From Candidatus Rifleibacteriota bacterium (GTDB lineage: Bacteria > Muiribacteriota > Ozemobacteria > Ozemobacterales > Ozemobacteraceae), in contig JAQUZA010000013.1 of NCBI GenBank assembly GCA_028691595.1, positions 1 to 19,932 of the forward strand: DNA of 19,932 nt, read 5' to 3'. Below, piece by piece: positions 14,954 through 19,932 of this stretch (its first letter is position 1; each line of letters starts with the position of its first letter). The notes below the pieces were generated by a model. That model did no database searches. It was not told where the DNA came from and saw nothing but the letters and a program-made list of their open reading frames with translations. Position numbers and translations under genes: made by a program.

Positions 14954-15976
14954 TCAGCTGACCTCGTGAAGTTCTCCGACAAAGGATTTCTGCATCATCG
15001 AATCAATCGTTGCAATATCGCCTGTCTGGCCAAGAACCCACATCAGTTTAACCATTGCGGTCTCGGGAGTCATGTCCATAGCGGGAATAGCACCGGCATC
15101 GAGAGCAGCTCTGCCAACCTGATACAGTTCCATTTCGGTTGACCCGACAATACATTGAGTACACACGACAACGGGAATACCGGCGGCAATAGAAGCCGAA
15201 ATTGCCGGAATTAAACCATTTTCACCAGTTGGAATATTGCCGGCTCCATAACCTTCGAGCACAATACCCTTATGAGTTTTTGCCAGGAAATCAATTATTT
15301 CAGGTTTAATGCCCGGATAAACAGGAAGAAGAGCAACATTTTCATTTAAAAAGGCACGCAGCATCGGCTTGCGCCGACTGCGCAAACGGGCAAATTCACT
15401 GAACTTGATGGAAAGACCAATCGTACCAAGTGGAATATCGTTAACAGAAATAAATGCCTGCATATCAAAAACTGACATTTTTTTGGCACGTGTGCCTCTT
15501 ATAACAAGGGTCCCGAAGACTACGGCAACCTCAGCAAGTTCTGAGATTGCAACTCTGACAGCATTGATAAGGTTCGCCCGACCATCAGAACCAATTTCTT
15601 CAAGCGGCACCTGAGCCCCGGTAATAATCACGGGCTTATTGAGTTCCTGCAGCAGAAACGACAAAGCAGATGCAGTGTAACAAAGAGTATCAGTACCATG
15701 AGCCACCACAAACCCGTCGTAATCTTTCATGCGCTGAAAAATTGCTTTGGCTATGGCTAACCAGATATCTGGTGTTAGATTGCTCGAATCGATATTGGTC
15801 ACCGAAAAGACATCTATTTCAGCCAGCAAACGGAGTTCAGGAATCTTTTCTATCAGCAGTCTGGCATCTTCGCAGGGGTAAAGATCACCACGTGGCCCAC
15901 GCAACATGGTTATGGTGCCACCGGTGGTGATTATCAGCACCTTAGGTCTGACATTATTTTTAGCAGCGACTGTCAT
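14954..15976 (-). CDS. ansA: L-asparaginase, type I (cytoplasmic)
   Basis: 340 residues from the ATG at 15976, preceded by GGGGAAT; a TTG at 15988 in the same frame is less likely. It hydrolyses L-asparagine to aspartate and ammonia. The first catalytic triad element TTGGTI (Thr18) and the second, AHGTDT (Thr95 and Asp96), are both present, as are the substrate-binding DSSN (63-66), PVIITGAQVP, the GSDGRANLINA segment, and the basic RGTRAKKMS stretch carrying a catalytic Lys. There is no signal peptide, which fits the low-affinity cytoplasmic type rather than the periplasmic type II. The related amidotransferase subunit GatD has an extra N-terminal domain that is missing here, and no gatE is present. 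It lies 12 bases after mlaD, an unexpected place for amino-acid catabolism. Confidence 0.93.
   Translation of the reverse strand: MTVAAKNNVRPKVLIITTGGTITMLRGPRGDLYPCEDARLLIEKIPELRLLAEIDVFSVTNIDSSNLTPDIWLAIAKAIFQRMKDYDGFVVAHGTDTLCYTASALSFLLQELNKPVIITGAQVPLEEIGSDGRANLINAVRVAISELAEVAVVFGTLVIRGTRAKKMSVFDMQAFISVNDIPLGTIGLSIKFSEFARLRSRRKPMLRAFLNENVALLPVYPGIKPEIIDFLAKTHKGIVLEGYGAGNIPTGENGLIPAISASIAAGIPVVVCTQCIVGSTEMELYQVGRAALDAGAIPAMDMTPETAMVKLMWVLGQTGDIATIDSMMQKSFVGELHEVS
14961..14965 (-). promoter_or_regulatory. Ribosome-binding site deciding the TTG start of the zinc-ribbon protein
   Basis: GAGGT (14965-14961) lies within the last codons of ansA, eight bases before the TTG at 14952. It is the only good Shine-Dalgarno match near the possible starts and places the zinc ribbon at the very N-terminus. 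Confidence 0.55.
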
Positions 15977-15988
15977 CGAATTCCCCAA

Positions 15989-17371
15989 TTAGAATTTGTA
16001 CTCGACACCGAACTGAACATCACGTTTGTCAACCGCATCATCGATGCGCAGTTCGAATCTGATGTTCTCGGTCATGAGATAACCGGCTTTGAGCCTGACT
16101 TCTGAATCTGTAGTATCGATTAGATCGACGCTGAGCTGAATCGGCTTGCCAAGGTAGTAGTCAAAACCAAGACCAACCTTGGAGCTGATAATACCGCCTC
16201 TCTTAACCAGATTGGTATCAGCACCCCTTGCCACCATAAGGTTAAAGTTATCTTCACCACCGATATCTTCGACACCTATGCGATAGAAAGTTTTGTCGCT
16301 GGGATAGAGATCGACATTCAGATCAGAAATAAAGGTTTCGGTATCTTCGCGATATCTGAGCAGATATTTGAAGTCAATTCGTGTCTGGCGGATATTCAGG
16401 AACACTTTATCGACAGCCTGAGCCAGTTTGTGAGCATCATCGAGCCCCGTATTGATCTTCTGGCGAATTTCCTTGTCGGCGACGATCTCTTTGACTTCGC
16501 GGGTAATTTCTTTTGCATTATCAGATGCATCGCGTAATGATTCGATGGTTGTGCGCAGATCATCAGTCATCTTATCGTTCTTGTTCAGCTTGGCAATCAT
16601 GTCATCAAGCTTGTCAGTGGTGCTTCTGACATTAGCGATAATTTCTTTGAAATCTTCACGGCTATCTTCGGTAATGTTAGACAGACGATCGCTGAACAGT
16701 CTGAAGTTGGCGACAACAGATCTGATGTCTTCGCGATTCTTTTCGATTTCACCGTCAACGCGGTGGAGAATGTTATCGAGGCTTTCAACAATGCGGTCGC
16801 TGCGGTTGCGCACCGAATTAATGATTTCATTCATGCGGTCTGAGGCAAGTCTGGCATTTCTGAACATGATTCTGGTGTTTTCCTTGAGTTCGGGGTCACC
16901 AATAATGTCTTTTGCCGAAGCCGTAAGCTCCTGAAGCTTCTGAATCAGCACATTGCCCTGTTCGAAAAGCTCATCCATGCGTGTCGGGTCGGTGCCTGCC
17001 ACTACATCGCCGTCGTTAACATAGAGCGATGTGTAATCTCTGGTCGGCATGATTTCGACAAATTTTTCGCCCATCAGGCCGGCGGTAGAAATGGTAAAAG
17101 TGCTTTTTCGCCTGATTCGCAGCTTGTTATCCTGAATATAAACATTCACGAAAACCTGGTCGTCACGAATCTCGATACTGGTGACCTTACCGATTTTAAC
17201 CCCCGACATAGAGACAGTAGAACCCTTGCTTAAGCCGTTTACCGAGTAAAAGCTTATCAAAAAGCTGTAGCCTTTTTCTGAGAAGCTGAAATCGCCGATA
17301 ATAAAAACCATATACGACAGCAATAATGCTGAGATTAATGTCATGATTCCAACTTTGACCGTCGAGTTCAT
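15989..17371 (-). CDS. mlaD: MlaD-type MCE protein with long coiled coil and C-terminal barrel-like domain
   Basis: 460 residues. One N-terminal membrane anchor (about 8-27) is followed by a single MCE domain (about 35-112; SFYSVNGLSKGSTVSMSGVK...GLMGEKFVEI) that binds lipid. A long charged helical region (about 125-325) then looks like a coiled coil. The last 130 residues alternate polar and hydrophobic residues with many aromatics and end in VQFGVEYKF, with a terminal Phe like the BAM recognition signal of outer-membrane proteins. This suggests one chain that reaches from the inner membrane anchor across the periplasm toward the outer membrane. E. coli MlaD stops soon after the MCE domain; similar long MCE proteins are, as I recall, found in Deltaproteobacteria. 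AGGAGAAG precedes the ATG, 20 bases after mlaF. Confidence 0.88.
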   Translation of the reverse strand: MNSTVKVGIMTLISALLLSYMVFIIGDFSFSEKGYSFLISFYSVNGLSKGSTVSMSGVKIGKVTSIEIRDDQVFVNVYIQDNKLRIRRKSTFTISTAGLMGEKFVEIMPTRDYTSLYVNDGDVVAGTDPTRMDELFEQGNVLIQKLQELTASAKDIIGDPELKENTRIMFRNARLASDRMNEIINSVRNRSDRIVESLDNILHRVDGEIEKNREDIRSVVANFRLFSDRLSNITEDSREDFKEIIANVRSTTDKLDDMIAKLNKNDKMTDDLRTTIESLRDASDNAKEITREVKEIVADKEIRQKINTGLDDAHKLAQAVDKVFLNIRQTRIDFKYLLRYREDTETFISDLNVDLYPSDKTFYRIGVEDIGGEDNFNLMVARGADTNLVKRGGIISSKVGLGFDYYLGKPIQLSVDLIDTTDSEVRLKAGYLMTENIRFELRIDDAVDKRDVQFGVEYKF

Positions 17372-17391
17372 TTGCTTCTCCTGTATTTCTC

Positions 17392-18138
17392 TTATAAAAG
17401 AGTCATCGGGCCCTGAGCTTCGCCACGAATAAACTGCTGTACCACAGGGTTTGGTGAGTTAATTATCTCTTCACGTGTACCAATTTCAACTATCTGACCG
17501 CCGAAATGCAAAGCAATGCGGTCACAGACTCGATAAGCTGATTTAAGATCATGAGTTACCACAATAGAAGTTACCCCCAGCCTCTCTTTAAGGCTGAGAT
17601 GCAGTTCGTCGATGGCTGAAGTCATTATCGGATCAAGACCGGTAGTTGGCTCGTCATAGAGAATTATTTCCGGCTCCATGGCAATTGCACGCGCCAGGCC
17701 GACACGTTTGCGCATCCCCCCAGACAATTCAGAAGGCATGAGGTAGTTAGTGCCGGGCAGGCCGACCATTTCAAGTTTCTCAGAGACGATGTGATGAATG
17801 GCACGACTGGTCAGTTTTGTGTGCCGACGCAGACCAAAGGCAACATTTTCTTCGACATTCAGTGAATCGAACAGGGCTGCAGACTGAAAAAGCATGCCCA
17901 TTCGCATTCTCAAAGCATCGAGTTTTTTCTGTTCAAAACGGGTGATGTCTTCGCCGTCGATCAAAACCTGGCCGCTGTCGGGTTTCATCAGCCCGATAAT
18001 ATGCTTGAGCAGCACGCTTTTTCCACAACCGGAGGGCCCGAGAATCACAAGTGATTCGCCGTCATAAATTTTCAGGTTTACGCCTTTAAGAACCTGTTTC
18101 GGGCCAAAACTTTTTTGTAAATTTGAAACGATTATCAT
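17392..18138 (-). CDS. mlaF: Phospholipid-transport ABC ATPase MlaF
   Basis: 248 residues, the cytoplasmic ATPase that powers the MlaE permease. All motor motifs are intact: Walker A GPSGCGKS (34-41), Q-loop Gln85 in LFQSAALFDSLNVEENVAF, signature LSGGMRKRVGLARAIA (138-153), Walker B IILYDEPTTGLDP (158-170, Asp162/Glu163), and the switch His196 in VVTHD. The segment AALFDSLNVEENVAF and the MRKRVGLAR signature are characteristic of the Mla/Mkl subfamily. Its ATG overlaps the mlaE stop by four bases (ATGA), which is tight translational coupling. No mlaB (STAS regulator) or mlaC is found in the window. Confidence 0.96.
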   Translation of the reverse strand: MIIVSNLQKSFGPKQVLKGVNLKIYDGESLVILGPSGCGKSVLLKHIIGLMKPDSGQVLIDGEDITRFEQKKLDALRMRMGMLFQSAALFDSLNVEENVAFGLRRHTKLTSRAIHHIVSEKLEMVGLPGTNYLMPSELSGGMRKRVGLARAIAMEPEIILYDEPTTGLDPIMTSAIDELHLSLKERLGVTSIVVTHDLKSAYRVCDRIALHFGGQIVEIGTREEIINSPNPVVQQFIRGEAQGPMTLL

Positions 18139-18923
18139 AGCAGGTAAGCCGTATTAAAGTTGTTGATGCCGACAGTAAGAAAATAATTGACCGCGAGAAT
18201 CATCATGATTGAAACGACAACTGCGCTTGTTGTGCTCTGACCGACACCTTCTGCGCCGCCCTCAGTTGTAAAACCTTTATAGCAACCGATAATGCCGATG
18301 ATTGCGCCAAAGACCGTCGCTTTCACAAGCCCACCCATCAGATCTTGCACCAGAAGCATATGAAGAATCGAGTCTTTGAATGAAATAAGTGTCAGACCAA
18401 TCTGGTGAACTGCAACAATTGAGCCGCCGATCATACCGACGACGTTGGTAAAAATGGTGAGCATGAAAAGCATTATTGTGCAGCCCCAGAATCTTGGAAC
18501 AACAAGATAATCAACGGGGTTGGTGGCCATAGCTTCAAGAGCATCTATCTGCTCGGTAATTTTCATGGTACCGATTTCTGCGGCAATAGAACTTCCAACT
18601 CTGCCGGCCACAACAATCGAAGTCAAAATTGGTGCCAGCTCTCTCGCCATAGCCAGACTGACAACGCCACCGACATAACTCTGAGCACCCATCTGCGCAA
18701 ACTGGTAGCCAATCTGCACAACCAGAACCGCACCTGTTGAAACACCAGTAATCGCAACCATGAGAAGAGAATCGACCCCGATTCTCGACATCTGGTCGAG
18801 GAGGTTCCTGAAGGCAAACTTTCCGGTTCTGAGGTTATGTATTGTCCAGTAGATGGTCTGCATGAACAGAATGCTCATGCTGCCAATCGATTCAACGAAA
18901 TCTCTGATAAATTTTGCGAACAA
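18135..18923 (-). CDS. mlaE: MlaE-type lipid-transport permease
   Basis: 262 residues starting with TTG at 18923. The choice rests on GAGGAG (18935-18930), which ends six bases before it and overlaps the end of the upstream gene. The next Met is well inside the protein. Five to six membrane segments span about 45-250, after an amphipathic N-terminal interfacial helix. Family signatures are ARELAPILTSIVVAGRVGSS, AAEIGTMKITEQIDALEAM (the conserved cytoplasmic loop contacting MlaF), the PVDYLVVPR segment, and GCYKGFTTEGGAEGVGQSTT near the C-terminus. It forms the transmembrane dimer of the MCE lipid transporter, with MlaF below and MlaD above. It appears complete. Confidence 0.95.
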   Translation of the reverse strand: MFAKFIRDFVESIGSMSILFMQTIYWTIHNLRTGKFAFRNLLDQMSRIGVDSLLMVAITGVSTGAVLVVQIGYQFAQMGAQSYVGGVVSLAMARELAPILTSIVVAGRVGSSIAAEIGTMKITEQIDALEAMATNPVDYLVVPRFWGCTIMLFMLTIFTNVVGMIGGSIVAVHQIGLTLISFKDSILHMLLVQDLMGGLVKATVFGAIIGIIGCYKGFTTEGGAEGVGQSTTSAVVVSIMMILAVNYFLTVGINNFNTAYLL

Positions 18924-18926
18924 AAC

Positions 18927-18935
18927 CTACTCCTC
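18927..18935 (-). promoter_or_regulatory. Ribosome-binding site for mlaE overlapping the upstream stop codon
   Basis: GAGGAG (18935-18930) encodes the last two Glu codons of the S55-domain gene and is directly followed by its TAG stop (18929-18927). The mlaE TTG start is six bases after the GAGGAG. Termination of the first gene and initiation of the second therefore share the same bases, which indicates coupled translation and supports the unusual TTG start. Confidence 0.65.
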
Positions 18936-19932
18936 GCTGAGGGTCAAAGTAGTATCAACCCGCCCGGTAACTACAAGATTGGTTGGTTGAATCTCAAAGT
19001 CACGACCGTTCAGTTTTAGCTTCTTGGAATCATCACCCTCAGCGGTGAGCTGAAAAAGAATATCTGAATTTTTGGGTGAATTGACCCATGTTCGAATAAC
19101 AGTATCGAAATCAGCCGGTGGTGAATCTTCCGAGCGAGAATCACGCCCGGTTTTGCTCTCGCGTGAGTCAGTCTGAACATCAACGTCTTCAACTTTCATG
19201 TTAAGGCCAAACACAGACAATACCAGGTTCTCACGACCGATATCGTGAGGAATCGGCAATTTAACCTTTCTTACAAACTTATCTTCGCGAAAGGGTCTTA
19301 GGGTAACTTCGACATCCAGCACCCCGCCGCTCGAAACTGATGAATTTTTGACTTCAACTTTTTCAATTGAAAGAGTGCGGCGGCGCTTTTCAATCTCGAT
19401 TTTCAGCAGCAGTCGATTGGGCATGACTTCTTCGTGTTCACTCTCGGTTATCATATCCATGAGACTGGTAACTTCATTGATCAGAGCTTGAACAATGTCG
19501 GTTCTTGAATAAAAAAGGTTTTCGCGCCTGAAATTGTATTTCGAGCCAGTTTTGTTTGAACAGTCGAGAGAGACACCCAGTAGTGCAGTGCCTGCTCCAG
19601 CACGGTCAATAACACCTTCAAGAGCCTGAATAAGCGTAGACTCGAGCACCATCACAAAAACAGAAGGGTCTCTGACGATTTGATAGTTAATACTGCGGGT
19701 GATCTGCAGATTTTTATCAAGAACGTCAATCTGAACCGGCACCATTTCGGGGAAACGACCCAGTTCGCCACTCAGGCCTTTTTCGCGGTCCTGGGTGATG
19801 ATACCAAGCATTTCGGTCGGCGCGCCGATTTTAAAAGGCATCTGCACGCTCGAAAATGAGTGATGTATATATGCGCCGGTCATCAGAAATGAAACGGCAC
19901 CCTTTTTAAGGAATGGATGAGCCAGCGCCAGA
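18927..19932 (-). CDS. S55 (SpoIVB-type) peptidase-domain protein, C-terminal part, cut by the window edge
   Basis: The frame is open to the right edge, so the N-terminus is missing; an internal ATG at 19883 is not the real start, because recognisable family sequence continues upstream of it. The visible part (335 residues) begins with LALAHPFLKKGAVSF and continues TGAYIHHSFSSVQMPFKIG, GIITQDREKGLSGELGRFPE and MVPVQI. This run matches the S55 family found beyond spore-formers (GHPF...PFKLG...TQDR..GI.G.LG..P.MVPV). The catalytic GMSGSP-type serine segment should lie just outside the window. The remaining about 240 residues are mixed and unassigned, with a Ser/Asp/Arg-rich low-complexity stretch near 19135-19170. 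S55 proteins act outside the cytoplasmic membrane. It is directly upstream of mlaE and coupled to it. Whether it is an active protease cannot be judged here. Confidence 0.68.
   Translation of the reverse strand, partial: LALAHPFLKKGAVSFLMTGAYIHHSFSSVQMPFKIGAPTEMLGIITQDREKGLSGELGRFPEMVPVQIDVLDKNLQITRSINYQIVRDPSVFVMVLESTLIQALEGVIDRAGAGTALLGVSLDCSNKTGSKYNFRRENLFYSRTDIVQALINEVTSLMDMITESEHEEVMPNRLLLKIEIEKRRRTLSIEKVEVKNSSVSSGGVLDVEVTLRPFREDKFVRKVKLPIPHDIGRENLVLSVFGLNMKVEDVDVQTDSRESKTGRDSRSEDSPPADFDTVIRTWVNSPKNSDILFQLTAEGDDSKKLKLNGRDFEIQPTNLVVTGRVDTTLTLSEE

Noticed and set aside
14954..15976. Asparaginase gene as gatD of the archaeal Glu-tRNA(Gln) amidotransferase
   Set aside because: The extra N-terminal GatD domain is absent and no gatE partner lies nearby; length and motifs fit type I asparaginase.
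1..19932. CRISPR arrays, tRNA or rRNA genes, insertion sequences, prophage or integration sites
   Set aside because: No regularly spaced direct repeats, no transposase or integrase frame and no recognisable RNA gene were seen on either strand. Short RNAs without obvious structure could still be missed by eye.

Overview
The window looks like a chromosomal stretch from a diderm (Gram-negative-type) bacterium of a poorly known lineage. The evidence is an MlaE/MlaF/MlaD phospholipid-transport set whose MlaD ends in an outer-membrane-barrel-like tail, a type IV prepilin, and a PASTA/kinase locus in the rlmN...rpe neighbourhood familiar from Firmicutes. From memory of similar short prepilins (mature helix, then a CYANMR-like motif and a C-terminal HGTVE-like motif), Candidatus Riflebacteria is a reasonable guess, but nothing here proves it. 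I see no tRNA, rRNA, CRISPR array, insertion sequence or prophage.

Layout. Two genes lie on the + strand at the left end: a single prepilin with its own promoter and terminator (83-442), and a prepilin-peptidase-like protein that lacks the usual second catalytic motif (545-1267). It ends two bases from the end of the opposing block. Everything from 1270 to the right edge is on the - strand. Read in its own direction, from right to left, the block is: an S55 (SpoIVB-type) domain protein cut by the window edge; mlaE, mlaF and mlaD; a type I asparaginase; a zinc-ribbon/membrane/TPR protein; a secreted HExxH metallopeptidase with a helical-repeat tail; then, after a 108-base gap with a possible promoter, purine nucleoside phosphorylase, prfA, prmC and tsaC; then, after a 61-base gap with a possible extended -10 promoter, a methyl-accepting chemotaxis protein; then, after a 157-base gap, rlmN, a PASTA-domain membrane protein, a kinase-fold protein without catalytic residues, rpe and a large TPR protein. 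Genes within each group overlap or sit a few tens of bases apart at most, as in operons. No gene-free stretch exceeds 300 bases.

How the genes fit together. The first group is about the cell envelope: lipid transport, a probable extracytoplasmic S55 domain protein, a membrane TPR scaffold and a secreted protease. The second is translation and tRNA modification (RF1, its glutamine methyltransferase, threonylcarbamoyl-AMP synthase) plus purine salvage. The last group matches the rlmN-[phosphatase]-prkC-[rsgA]-rpe order of Firmicutes, but the PASTA kinase is split into two membrane proteins and the kinase half has lost both catalytic aspartates. That split pseudokinase/PASTA pair is the most notable candidate for an undescribed system in this window. 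Other points worth checking are an Asn-to-Asp change in the specificity position of the purine nucleoside phosphorylase, the degenerate prepilin peptidase, the barrel-fused MlaD, and a chemoreceptor whose sensory region contains a strongly acidic, low-complexity segment.
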